Assembly (NCBI GenBank): GCA_013695335.1
Contig: JACDAR010000027.1
Span: forward strand, 1 to 25,157
Length of the DNA stretch: 25,157 bases
Reading direction: 5' to 3'
Source of the DNA: Rubrobacter sp.
Lineage (GTDB): Bacteria > Actinomycetota > Rubrobacteria > Rubrobacterales > Rubrobacteraceae
Position numbers and translations under genes: made by a program. This document shows, one piece after another, positions 1 through 7,091 of the stretch (positions within the stretch are counted from its first letter, which is position 1; every line of letters starts with the position of its first letter). Under the pieces are notes generated by a model. The model ran no database searches and was not told the origin of the DNA. It was given only the letters and a program-made list of their open reading frames with translations.

Positions 1-705
1 GCGGTCGCGTTGGCGCACGAAGGTGCATCGGTTGTCGTGAACTACAGGAGCCACCCCGAGGATGGTGAGGAGACTGTTCAGGAGATCGAGAAGGCCGGGG
101 GCAGGGCAATCTCCGTGCAGGCCGACGTCTCAAGGCCGGAGGATGTGAAGAACCTGGTTGGCAGGACCGTGGAGGAGTTCGGGCGGGTGGACATCATGGT
201 CAACAACGCTGGCGTCGAGGAGAAGCATCCGTTCCTGGATACGCCGTTCGAAGTATGGGAAAAGGTGATCTCCGTGAACCTCACGGGGGTCTGGCTCGGC
301 TGCCAGGAGGCCGCCAGGCAAATGGTCTCCCAGGGAAATGGTGGCAGCATCATCAACATCTCCTCGGTGCACGAGGACCTGCCGATGCCAACCAACGCGT
401 CCTACTGCGCCGCCAAAGGTGGCGTCAGGATGCTGATGCGGACCATCGCCGTGGAGCTGGCCGGACACGGCATTACGGTCAACAACATCGCCCCTGGCGC
501 CATCGAAACCCCCATCAACCAGAATCTCAAGGACCACCCAGAACAGCTGAAGGAGCTGCTATCTGAGATTCCCCTCGGCAGGATCGGACAGCCGGAAGAC
601 GTTGCCTCCCTCGCCGTTTTTCTGGCCTCGGACGCCTCCTCCTACTCGACAGGCAGCACTTTCTATGTGGACGGCGGCATGATGCGCCAATCTGGCAGTT
701 TGTAG
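1..705 (+). CDS. SDR-family oxidoreductase, glucose 1-dehydrogenase-like (5' partial)
   Basis: Short-chain dehydrogenase/reductase missing its N-terminus: the frame is open to base 1 and the Gly-rich TGxxxGIG cofactor loop lies outside the window. The TTG at 10 is inside the gene and is not the start. Counting from that TTG, the NNAG motif is at 65-68, and the catalytic triad is Ser119 (in NISSVHE), Tyr132 and Lys136 (YxxxK). The later stretch VNNIAPGAIETPIN is followed by the C-terminal YVDGG strand typical of the family. The NISSVHE and GAIETPIN segments closely resemble bacterial glucose 1-dehydrogenases, which oxidise glucose to gluconolactone with NAD(P)+. SDR substrate specificity cannot be fixed from sequence, so glucose is a best guess. 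Probably cytosolic. The next gene starts 168 bp downstream with its own likely promoter. Confidence 0.88.
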   Translation, partial: AVALAHEGASVVVNYRSHPEDGEETVQEIEKAGGRAISVQADVSRPEDVKNLVGRTVEEFGRVDIMVNNAGVEEKHPFLDTPFEVWEKVISVNLTGVWLGCQEAARQMVSQGNGGSIINISSVHEDLPMPTNASYCAAKGGVRMLMRTIAVELAGHGITVNNIAPGAIETPINQNLKDHPEQLKELLSEIPLGRIGQPEDVASLAVFLASDASSYSTGSTFYVDGGMMRQSGSL

Positions 706-796
706 CGTCGCCCGCCGCTGAGATTATGGCCCAAGGGTGTGGCACGAGTCGAGGCGTCGTCCTGATCTTTTAGTTGCAAGTGGCCGCGAAACACTG

Positions 797-826
797 TTGC
801 GCTGGGTCGGATAACTGTGTGACAAT
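797..826 (+). promoter_or_regulatory. Candidate promoter for the NlpC/P60 gene
   Basis: TTGCGC at 797-802 and GACAAT at 821-826 are 18 bp apart, and the second is preceded by TGT, an extended -10 element. Both hexamers match sigma-70 consensus at only 4 positions. The predicted transcript would begin near 833, leaving a leader of about 40 nt that carries the strong GGAGG before the ATG at 874. This is an inference from motifs alone. Confidence 0.35.
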
Positions 827-873
827 TCAGGAAAATCTCGCGGCGCCGGGGTGGCGCACCTTGGAGGGGGAGT

Positions 874-1848
874 ATGCGTCGTCTGGCTATGGTTTCTCTG
901 ATGGTCGTGGTGGTTGGTAGCTCGATGCTTGCGGGGACGGCCATGTTCCCGAAGGAGACTGGGGCGAAGTGGGAGCCATACACGCAGGTGGTGGATAACG
1001 CCACAGATCGGTTCGACGCGCACAGGTGGGGGGCGACGGGCCAGGGGGAATCGTATGTCGGCGAGAACTACAGGTTCGCCAGGCCATCGGAGGGGGACAC
1101 CCCGGCCAGCTTCAAGGTTAGGATTCCGAAGACCGCCCTGTATACGGTATACGCCCGCTGGCCGCAGGATCGGGGTTTCAACGGGTCGGCCCGCATAGGG
1201 GTTTTGACGCCGAACGGGCTTCGCTGGTCGCCCGTGGACCAGCGCACCAGGGGCGGTCATTGGGTGAAGGTAGGCACTTTCCAGATGGAGGAGGGCGACA
1301 AGTACTCGGTTAGGGTTTCGCGCGACACGACGGCGGATGATCCGAATAACGGCGTTGACCCGAAGAAGGGCGATGCGCCGGTTGCCAAGAATTCACAGTG
1401 GTACACGAGGTCATCCGCTGACGTCGGTGGGTACGTGGTGGCCGACGCCGTCATGGTCAAGCGGGCTTTCGAGGACGACCTTACGGCAAACGACATACTG
1501 CGCGAGGCCAATACCTGGATGGGCGAGGAATACACCCTGGGCGGATGCTCCAAAGAGGCTGGCGTGGACTGCTCTTGCTTCACCCAGCTTACCTACGGGG
1601 CGTTCGGCATCTACCTCCCCGACAGCCCGGCGCTGCAATATTATTATGGGGAAGAAGTAGCGCGGGAGGACATTCGGCCAGGGGATCTCGTCTTCTTCAA
1701 GGAGCACGGAACGGACGAGAGCATCTCCCACGTCGGGATAGCCATAGGCAACGGAGAGTTGATCCACGCCAATGCCTACTCCAACTGGGTGAGCGTCGGC
1801 AGGATCGAATACATCAACGGTTACTACGGCGCGAGGCGTTTGCTCTGA
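874..1848 (+). CDS. Secreted NlpC/P60 peptidase with N-terminal golvesin-like domain
   Basis: Predicted secreted cell-wall endopeptidase of 324 residues. Residues 5-22 form an uninterrupted hydrophobic signal or anchor segment. Residues about 48-197 resemble the golvesin C-terminal/Xly carbohydrate-binding fold (YTVYARWP, then DQRTRGGHWVKVGTF, ending in GGYVVADAVMVKR). Residues about 204-324 are an NlpC/P60 domain with catalytic Cys233 (GVDCSCF), His286 (SHVGIAIG) and a third polar residue His298 (LIHAN). The family usually cuts peptide stems of peptidoglycan; pairing with a sugar-binding type domain suggests wall targeting. GGAGG about 7 nt before the ATG fixes the start. Oddity: the residue two after the catalytic Cys is Cys235 where Gly is usual (DCSGF). 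The neighbouring LCP gene is also an envelope gene. Confidence 0.85.
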   Translation: MRRLAMVSLMVVVVGSSMLAGTAMFPKETGAKWEPYTQVVDNATDRFDAHRWGATGQGESYVGENYRFARPSEGDTPASFKVRIPKTALYTVYARWPQDRGFNGSARIGVLTPNGLRWSPVDQRTRGGHWVKVGTFQMEEGDKYSVRVSRDTTADDPNNGVDPKKGDAPVAKNSQWYTRSSADVGGYVVADAVMVKRAFEDDLTANDILREANTWMGEEYTLGGCSKEAGVDCSCFTQLTYGAFGIYLPDSPALQYYYGEEVAREDIRPGDLVFFKEHGTDESISHVGIAIGNGELIHANAYSNWVSVGRIEYINGYYGARRLL

Positions 1849-1864
1849 GCCCTGGCGCGACCCC

Positions 1865-1900
1865 CCGATTATCGGATAGTGTCTATGGGTACATAGTGTC
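1865..1900 (+). promoter_or_regulatory. Palindrome plus 8-bp direct repeat upstream of the small membrane gene
   Basis: CCGAT-T-ATCGG (1865-1875) is a perfect 11-bp palindrome. It is followed by two exact copies of ATAGTGTC at 1876-1883 and 1893-1900, 17 bp apart start to start. The block lies between the NlpC/P60 stop and the next start at 1928. It could be an operator or part of a promoter, but no factor can be named and chance is possible. Confidence 0.25.
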
Positions 1901-1927
1901 CGGGAAGAGTCAATGGAGGCAAACAGT

Positions 1928-2140
1928 TTGAGTAATGAAGCCCGGCAGCGGGCCGTTGCCATTGTCGCGGCGGGTATCGCCTTCGGCATCAGCCGCTACG
2001 TGACAGACCGGCTCATAGACATACCCGAGGAGCGGGGAATCAAGGACGATATTCTGGAGGCTGTCCTCAAAGGAGCTATTACCGCCACCTCGACGATACT
2101 CGCTTCGATGCTGGTGCGCCGCCTGTTTAGCAGGCTGTGA
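1928..2140 (+). CDS. Small two-helix membrane protein of unknown function
   Basis: 70-residue protein that I do not recognise. It has two likely membrane helices, about residues 8-28 (AVAIVAAGIAFGISRYV) and 46-66 (AVLKGAITATSTILASMLV), joined by a charged loop (DIPEERGIKDD). The C-terminus is basic (RRLFSRL), which suggests a cytoplasmic tail. An in-frame ATG exists at 1913, but the Shine-Dalgarno GGAGG sits at 1915-1919, overlapping that ATG and 8 nt before the TTG at 1928; I therefore choose TTG. It lies between a wall hydrolase and an LCP ligase, so an envelope role is possible, but context is the only support. Confidence 0.6.
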   Translation: MSNEARQRAVAIVAAGIAFGISRYVTDRLIDIPEERGIKDDILEAVLKGAITATSTILASMLVRRLFSRL

Positions 2141-2182
2141 GAACCTTTCGCGCCAGCACTGAAAATATTCTTCGTCAGGCGA

Positions 2183-2211
2183 TTGCTTTGCGACGCCTAG
2201 AACGCTAAACT
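2183..2211 (+). promoter_or_regulatory. Promoter of the LCP gene, probably leaderless
   Basis: TTGCTT (2183-2188) and TAAACT (2206-2211) are separated by exactly 17 bp. The ATG at 2221 lies 9 bp after the -10 box, so transcription would start at or just before the first codon. There is no Shine-Dalgarno sequence before this ATG, which fits a leaderless transcript. Confidence 0.6.
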
Positions 2212-2220
2212 CATCCGAAT

Positions 2221-3333
2221 ATGCGTGATTTTCAGAATACAACCAGGCGGCCAGGTGAGTCTGCCTACCGTAACCGTTTGATCTATCGTCGGCGTCGGCG
2301 GCTGGTCATCGTGCTGCTCTTGATAGCCTTGCTAGGGGTGGTGGCATGGGTGGGGGCAGTCTCGCTCTCCAATGCTTCATCACTCACCGGCGGACGGGAT
2401 TCCGGGAACGGCGGCAACCAGGATCAAAACGGCGCGGCGGCGGGTTCCACTGTTAGCGAGGTCAGCTCCATGGAAGCGGCGGCGGGTTCCACTGTTAGCG
2501 AGGTCAGCTCCATGGAAGCGTCGGCGGAGGACACGCCAGAGCCTGACCCGGAGAAAGAGAAGCAAGAGTTCGCGAAGGCGTCGAAGGAGATCACCGATAG
2601 CACGGTCAACGTGCTCGTTCTGGGGGTGGACAAGCGCCCCAACAACCACGCCGAGGGGTATGGGTCGCGCAGCGACACCATGATGCTGGTCCAGATCGAC
2701 CCTGACACGGGCAAGATCGAACTGCTCTCCATACCAAGGGACATGTACGTGGAGACCGAGCCTGGGGTGAAGGATAAGATCAACGCCGCCTACAACTATG
2801 GAGGTGTGGACCAGGCGCGTGCGGTGGTGGAGAACTTCACTGGCGTATCCATAGACAACTACGCCATCGTGGACTTCCGGGGTTTCTCTGATGTGATCGA
2901 CGCCATGGGCGGGGTCACGTTGAAGATCACCACCGAGTTCCCCCCCAACTGGAAGATGGAAGAGGGGAAGGTACAGACCCTCGACGGTCGCCACGCCCTG
3001 CTCTATGCCCGCTACAGGGGAACGCCGCGGGCGGACCTGGAGCGCATAGAGCGCCAGCAGCAACTCGTGGCCGCCCTGCGTAGCCAGGCGCTGAGCTGGG
3101 AGTCCATAACCAAGCTGCCCCAGTACATCAAGGTAATCAACGAGAACGTCGAATCCGACATGGGCCTGGATACGGCGGTGGCCCTGTCCAGGTTGCTGAT
3201 CCAACACGGACGCAACGCCCAGATGACCTCGACCCAGCTACAGGGCATTCCCAGAACCCTGGATAGCGGCAGCGAGGTACTCATTCCCGATGATGAAGCC
3301 AACGCGGAAATCCTCAAGAACTTCCGCAACTGA
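2221..3333 (+). CDS. LCP (LytR-CpsA-Psr) family cell-wall glycopolymer ligase
   Basis: 370-residue membrane-anchored enzyme. A basic cytoplasmic N-terminus (RRRRR near 21-25) precedes one membrane helix at about 28-49, followed by a low-complexity extracellular linker (about 55-120) and an LCP domain (about 128-305). The domain shows NVLVLGVDKRP, the acidic SRSDTMMLVQID, SIPRDMYV, KINAAYNYGG and the RADLERIERQQQL segment rich in catalytic and pyrophosphate-binding Arg residues. LCP enzymes transfer glycopolymers from polyprenyl-diphosphate carriers to peptidoglycan outside the membrane. The linker contains a perfect tandem duplication of 14 residues. The ATG at 2221 has no Shine-Dalgarno and sits just after a promoter, so it is probably translated leaderless. 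The acceptor polymer cannot be deduced. Confidence 0.9.
   Translation: MRDFQNTTRRPGESAYRNRLIYRRRRRLVIVLLLIALLGVVAWVGAVSLSNASSLTGGRDSGNGGNQDQNGAAAGSTVSEVSSMEAAAGSTVSEVSSMEASAEDTPEPDPEKEKQEFAKASKEITDSTVNVLVLGVDKRPNNHAEGYGSRSDTMMLVQIDPDTGKIELLSIPRDMYVETEPGVKDKINAAYNYGGVDQARAVVENFTGVSIDNYAIVDFRGFSDVIDAMGGVTLKITTEFPPNWKMEEGKVQTLDGRHALLYARYRGTPRADLERIERQQQLVAALRSQALSWESITKLPQYIKVINENVESDMGLDTAVALSRLLIQHGRNAQMTSTQLQGIPRTLDSGSEVLIPDDEANAEILKNFRN
2434..2520 (+). repeat. Perfect 42-bp tandem duplication in the LCP linker
   Basis: Two in-phase copies with a 42-bp period (2434-2478 identical to 2476-2520) encode 14 residues twice (GSTVSEVSSMEA plus Ala-rich spacer). No base differs between the copies, including third positions, so the duplication is recent or homogenised. 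It lengthens the extracellular linker between membrane helix and LCP domain without breaking the frame. Confidence 0.95.
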
Positions 3334-3435
3334 CTTCCTTGGCTGGTCTGGAACCGTGATTCTCTCCCCACCACGCCGCTGGCTTGCGCCCATAGCGTAA
3401 AGAGGGGCGCTGCGCGACGAGAAGCCGGGGGCTAC

Positions 3436-3444
3436 TGCTATAAT
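3436..3444 (+). promoter_or_regulatory. Extended -10 promoter of tRNA-Leu
   Basis: TGCTATAAT: a perfect TATAAT preceded by the TGn extension, 22 bp before the tRNA. A -35 match is poor, which is common for extended -10 promoters. Transcription would begin near 3451 and probably read on into tig. Confidence 0.65.
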
Positions 3445-3466
3445 CCGGCGCAGGTTCAGAGGGCGA

Positions 3467-3547
3467 GCGAGAGTGGTGGAACGGGAGACACGCTAGATTT
3501 AGGATCTAGTGCCTTCGGGCGTGCGGGTTCGAATCCCGCCTCTCGCA
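3467..3547 (+). tRNA. tRNA-Leu, anticodon TAG
   Basis: Acceptor strands GCGAGAG (3467-3473) and CTCTCGC (3540-3546) pair fully, with discriminator A at 3547. The anticodon stem CTAGA/TCTAG closes a 7-nt loop with TAG at 3500-3502, reading CUA and other CUN leucine codons. A long variable arm with a GCC-TTCG-GGC type hairpin is typical of class II tRNA-Leu. The T arm is GCGGG-TTCGAAT-CCCGC. CCA is not encoded. The trigger factor gene starts 49 bp downstream with no terminator in between, so the two are probably cotranscribed. Confidence 0.95.
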
Positions 3548-3596
3548 CATCGCTAGTTCCGAGGTTCTTGCCTGTGGTCGAGAAGAGTTGGAGCGT

Positions 3597-5045
3597 ATGA
3601 CGGCGAACGTAACGAAACTGGAAGATAACAAGGTCCGCCTTGACGTGGAGGTCTCCCCGGAGGCCGTGAAGCAGGGCGTCGAGGAGAAGGTTCGGGAGCT
3701 GGGCCGCCAGGTGCGGGTTCCAGGCTTTCGCCCTGGCAAAGCGCCCAGGCGCATAGTGGAGAACCACCTCGGGCGGGACTACATCTACTACGAAGCCCTT
3801 CAAGAGAGCCTGCCAGCCTGGTACTCGGAGGCTGTGGTGGAGGCAGACCTGCGTCCTATAGACAGGCCGGAGATAGAGTTCGACGACCCCATCTCCGAAG
3901 AAGATGGTTTCAAGTTCTCAGCCACCCTGGAGGTTCGGCCTGCCGCGACCCTCGGGCAGTACAAGGGTCTGGAAGTGCCCCGCCGGGAGGTGGAGGTCGA
4001 AGAGGAGCAGGTGGATTCCCAGGTCGAGGAGATGCGCGGGCAGTTCGCCACCCTGGCCGCGGTCGGGGGAAGGCCGGTGCAGCAGGGGGACTTCGTGATC
4101 CTGGATTTCAACGGCGAGCGCCTGGCCGGAGGCCCCGTGGAAGGCGCGCAGGCAGAGGACTACATGATGGAGGTCGGGCGTGGGGAGTTGCTCCCCGAGT
4201 TCGAGGAGAACCTGGTGGGGATGAACGCCGACGAGCACAAACAGTTCGGGGTGACGTTCCCCATGGACTACCAGGAGGCTTCGCTCCAGGGCGAGTCCGT
4301 GCTGTTCCGGGTGCACGTCAAGGAGATCAAAGAGCGTGACCTTCCGCCGCTTGACGACGAGTTCGCCAAGGAGGCGAGCGAGTTCGAGACGCTGGAGGAG
4401 TTCAGGGCGGCAGTCCGCGAGCAGTTGCAGGAATCCCTGGACCAGCAGGTCGACGCTGAGTTCCGGGGCAGGGTCCTGGATGCAGTCGCCGAACAGGCCG
4501 AGGTCGAGGTGCCCGACGTGATGGTTGACGAGAAGGCAGACGACATGGTTGCCTCCTTCGAGCGCAGCCTTGCGGGCCAGGGCATGCAGGCCGAGCAGTA
4601 CTACGAGCTTGCAGGCGTGAAACGCGACGAGATGAAGGACCGCGTGCGGGACGATGCAGCCGACGCCGTGAAGAAGGAACTGGTGCTCGACGCGATCGTG
4701 GAGGCCGAGGGCATCGAGGCCGACGGGCACGAGATAGAACACCAGATCCACCATCTCGCGGAAGACTCAGGGCGGAGCGCGGAGGAGATCACCGAGACCA
4801 TGCGCGCCAACGGCACGTATGCCCTCCTCGAAGAAGAGGTGGCCCGTCAGGGCGCCCTCACCTTCCTCGCGGAGAACGCGGTCGCGGTGCCCATGCCCGA
4901 GGAAGAAGAGGAAGCAGAGGAGACCGACGAGACGGACGCTAACGAGGCGCAGGAGCCCGAGGCGGGCGAGGCCCTCGTAGAGTCCGCAGTCGAGACTCCA
5001 CAGGCAACGGCGAGCGAAGCCACGAGCGAAGGAGAGAAAGAATGA
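3597..5045 (+). CDS. tig: Trigger factor, ribosome-associated chaperone and prolyl isomerase
   Basis: 482-residue chaperone that binds the ribosome exit tunnel and shields nascent chains. The N-terminal ribosome-binding domain carries the signature GFRPGKAP at 43-50. An FKBP-type prolyl isomerase domain follows at about 145-235 (QQGDFVILDFNG, PEFEENLVGM), then the helical C-terminal arms (about 236-430). A very acidic tail of about 45 residues rich in Glu ends the protein; such tails vary between species. Start: ATG at 3597 gives the usual short N-terminus before VTKLE; a TTG at 3588 would add three residues, and GGAG is oddly close to the ATG, so the start is uncertain by 9 bases. The stop overlaps the clpP start (ATGA), indicating translational coupling. 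Confidence 0.96.
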   Translation: MTANVTKLEDNKVRLDVEVSPEAVKQGVEEKVRELGRQVRVPGFRPGKAPRRIVENHLGRDYIYYEALQESLPAWYSEAVVEADLRPIDRPEIEFDDPISEEDGFKFSATLEVRPAATLGQYKGLEVPRREVEVEEEQVDSQVEEMRGQFATLAAVGGRPVQQGDFVILDFNGERLAGGPVEGAQAEDYMMEVGRGELLPEFEENLVGMNADEHKQFGVTFPMDYQEASLQGESVLFRVHVKEIKERDLPPLDDEFAKEASEFETLEEFRAAVREQLQESLDQQVDAEFRGRVLDAVAEQAEVEVPDVMVDEKADDMVASFERSLAGQGMQAEQYYELAGVKRDEMKDRVRDDAADAVKKELVLDAIVEAEGIEADGHEIEHQIHHLAEDSGRSAEEITETMRANGTYALLEEEVARQGALTFLAENAVAVPMPEEEEEAEETDETDANEAQEPEAGEALVESAVETPQATASEATSEGEKE

Positions 5046-5653
5046 GCTACGACATCAACGGCGTTATTCCATACGTCATAGAGCAGAGCCCGCGCGGCGA
5101 GCGGGCCATGGACATCTACTCGCGGCTACTCAGGGACCGCATCATCTTCCTGGGCACGCCGGTTGACGATCAGGTGGCGAACGCCATTATGGCGCAGCTT
5201 CTGCTTCTTGACGGGGAAGACCCCGAGCAGGACATCAACCTGTACATCAACTCCCCAGGCGGGAGCGTATCCGCTGGGCTCGCCATCTACGACACCATGC
5301 AGTTCGTGAACGCCGACATCCAGACGACCGCGCTCGGCATGGCTGCCTCGATGGGCGCATTCCTGCTGGCCGCCGGGGCGAAGGGCAAACGGAACGCATT
5401 GCCGAATACCAGGATTCTGCTGCACCAGCCGAGCGTTGGTGGGCTCGCGGGACAGGCTTCGGACGTGCAGATCCACGCTGAGGAGCTCATCCGCACCAAG
5501 CGGCGCCTGAACGAGATCCTGTCCGAGAACACGGGCCAGCCTTTCGAGAAGGTCGAGCGCGACACAGACAGGGACTACATAATGGGGCCGGAGGAGAGCG
5601 TCGAGTACGGCATGATCGACAACATCGTCGGTAATCGTCCCGAAGTAGAGTAG
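5042..5653 (+). CDS. clpP: ClpP, ATP-dependent protease proteolytic subunit
   Basis: 203-residue serine peptidase that forms the tetradecameric chamber of Clp proteases. The triad is visible: Ser103 in GMAASMGAFLL, His128 in LLHQPSVGG, and Asp178 in RDTDRD. The oxyanion region SPGGSVSAGLAIYD is at 71-84. The N-terminal IPYVIEQSPRGERAMDIYSRLL is the usual axial-loop/propeptide region. It overlaps tig by 4 bp and lies 62 bp before clpX, whose product unfolds substrates for it. Only this single clpP copy is seen here, whereas many actinobacteria carry two adjacent copies; a second may exist elsewhere. Confidence 0.97.
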   Translation: MSYDINGVIPYVIEQSPRGERAMDIYSRLLRDRIIFLGTPVDDQVANAIMAQLLLLDGEDPEQDINLYINSPGGSVSAGLAIYDTMQFVNADIQTTALGMAASMGAFLLAAGAKGKRNALPNTRILLHQPSVGGLAGQASDVQIHAEELIRTKRRLNEILSENTGQPFEKVERDTDRDYIMGPEESVEYGMIDNIVGNRPEVE

Positions 5654-5715
5654 TCGGGTAAGGATGCGGGTAGAGCAGTGGAAGCGCACGACGAGAAGGG
5701 GGAGGGCGTAAGCGT

Positions 5716-6984
5716 ATGAGGGATCCATCGGACCAGTTGCAGTGCTCATTCTGCGGAAAGAGCCAGCGTCAGGTCAGGAAGCTCATCGCTGGTCCAGGCG
5801 TCTACATCTGCGACGAGTGCATCGAACTGTGCAACGAGATCATAGACGAGGAATTCTCGGGGCCGGAAGTCCTCAAGGACGACGACCTCCCCAAGCCCCG
5901 TGAGATCAACCGCATCCTGAACGAGTACGTGATCGGCCAGGAAGACGCGAAGAAGGTCCTCGCCGTCGCCGTCTATAACCACTACAAGCGCATTTCGATG
6001 GGCGCAGCCGAGGCTTCGCCCGACGGCACCGAGCTTCAGAAGTCGAACATCCTGCTCGTAGGGCCGACGGGGAGCGGCAAAACGCTCCTCGCCCAGACGC
6101 TGGCCCGCATCCTCAACGTACCTTTCGCCATCGCGGACGCCACGGCTCTGACCGAGGCCGGGTACGTGGGCGAGGACGTGGAGAACATCCTGCTCAAACT
6201 CATCCAGGCCGCTGACTTCGACGTGAAGAAGGCTGAGACCGGGATCATCTACATAGACGAGATAGACAAGATCGCGCGCAAGTCGGACAACCCGTCCATC
6301 ACGCGTGACGTCTCTGGCGAGGGCGTGCAGCAGGCGCTCCTCAAGATACTCGAAGGAACCGTCGCCAGCGTTCCGCCGCAGGGCGGGCGCAAGCACCCGC
6401 ACCAGGATTTCCTGCAGATAGACACCAAGAACGTGCTGTTCATCTGCGGCGGAGCCTTCGGCGGGCTCGAAGACGTTGTCAGGCAGCGTATCGGCAAGCG
6501 GAGCATCGGCTTCGGGGGCGACGTAGAGTCGCGGCTCAAGGAGGAGAAGGACGAGATCCTGAGCCACTCCCAGCCAGAAGACCTCCTGAAATACGGGCTC
6601 ATCCCCGAGTTCGTGGGACGGCTGCCTGTGATCTCCACTTTGAAGCGCCTGGAGGAAGAGGATCTCATTCGCATCCTCACCGAGCCGAAGAACGCGCTCG
6701 TGCGCCAGTACCGTCAGTTCTTCCGCTACGACAAGGTGGATCTCTCGTTCACCGACGAGGCCCTCGGCGCGGTCGCTGAACTCGCGCTCGAACGTGGCAC
6801 CGGCGCCCGTGGACTTCGGAGCATCCTGGAATCCACGCTGTTGCCGACCATGTACGATCTGCCGAGTCGGTCTGACGTAACCAAGTGCGTAGTGGACGCC
6901 GACACCGTGAAGGAAGGCGTGCAGCCAACGCTCACCACAGGCTCCAACGCCAAGTACTCGTACGACGAAGAGGAGACCGCCTAG
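5716..6984 (+). CDS. clpX: ClpX, AAA+ unfoldase of the ClpXP protease
   Basis: 422-residue ATPase. The N-terminal zinc-binding domain has Cys10, Cys13, Cys32 and Cys35. The Walker A motif GPTGSGKT is at 116-123, pore-1 loop GYVG at 149-152, Walker B IIYIDE at 177-182, the RKH loop at 225-227, and the IGF tripeptide that docks into ClpP at 264-266. Sensor 2 lies in GTGARGLRSI near the C-terminus. Length matches the family. A purine-rich GGGGGAGG site about 10 nt upstream supports the ATG. Together with clpP and tig upstream it makes a protein-folding and degradation operon. Confidence 0.97.
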   Translation: MRDPSDQLQCSFCGKSQRQVRKLIAGPGVYICDECIELCNEIIDEEFSGPEVLKDDDLPKPREINRILNEYVIGQEDAKKVLAVAVYNHYKRISMGAAEASPDGTELQKSNILLVGPTGSGKTLLAQTLARILNVPFAIADATALTEAGYVGEDVENILLKLIQAADFDVKKAETGIIYIDEIDKIARKSDNPSITRDVSGEGVQQALLKILEGTVASVPPQGGRKHPHQDFLQIDTKNVLFICGGAFGGLEDVVRQRIGKRSIGFGGDVESRLKEEKDEILSHSQPEDLLKYGLIPEFVGRLPVISTLKRLEEEDLIRILTEPKNALVRQYRQFFRYDKVDLSFTDEALGAVAELALERGTGARGLRSILESTLLPTMYDLPSRSDVTKCVVDADTVKEGVQPTLTTGSNAKYSYDEEETA

Positions 6985-6998
6985 GTCGCTTCGCTCCC

Positions 6999-7033
6999 GT
7001 GAGTCGTGAGTCGTTTTTCGACTCACGACTTAC
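6999..7033 (+). repeat. Long hairpin of a short palindromic repeat between clpX and valS
   Basis: GTGAGTCGTGAGTCG pairs with CGACTCACGACTTAC across a TTTTT loop: 15 base pairs with one G-T wobble, the inner 11 perfect. The arm is itself a doubled GTGAGTC unit, and a further ACTCACGA follows at 7036-7043. There is no T-run after the stem, so it is not a standard intrinsic terminator, although it could still end or stabilise the clpX transcript. Its internal repetition resembles dispersed extragenic palindromes; the dispersal itself cannot be seen in one window. Confidence 0.8.
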
Positions 7034-7091
7034 TACTCACGAATTACGAACGAGAACAGGTCTCTATAACGGCGGAAGGTACGTTTCTCCC

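Noticed and set aside
3386..3410. GCGCCC/GGGCGC stem after the LCP gene
   Set aside because: Six-bp GC stem with a 13-nt loop and no T-run; too weak to call a terminator in GC-rich DNA.
5746..7026. 426-codon minus-strand ORF
   Set aside because: Antisense shadow of clpX with no recognisable domain.
6885..7091. N-terminal extension of the valS frame
   Set aside because: It overlaps the clpX 3' end and the palindromic repeat and does not resemble ValRS; TTG at 7092 gives the normal N-terminus.
6985..7091. T-box riboswitch before valS
   Set aside because: No conserved T-box antiterminator sequence (TGGNACCGCG) is present in the 107-bp gap.
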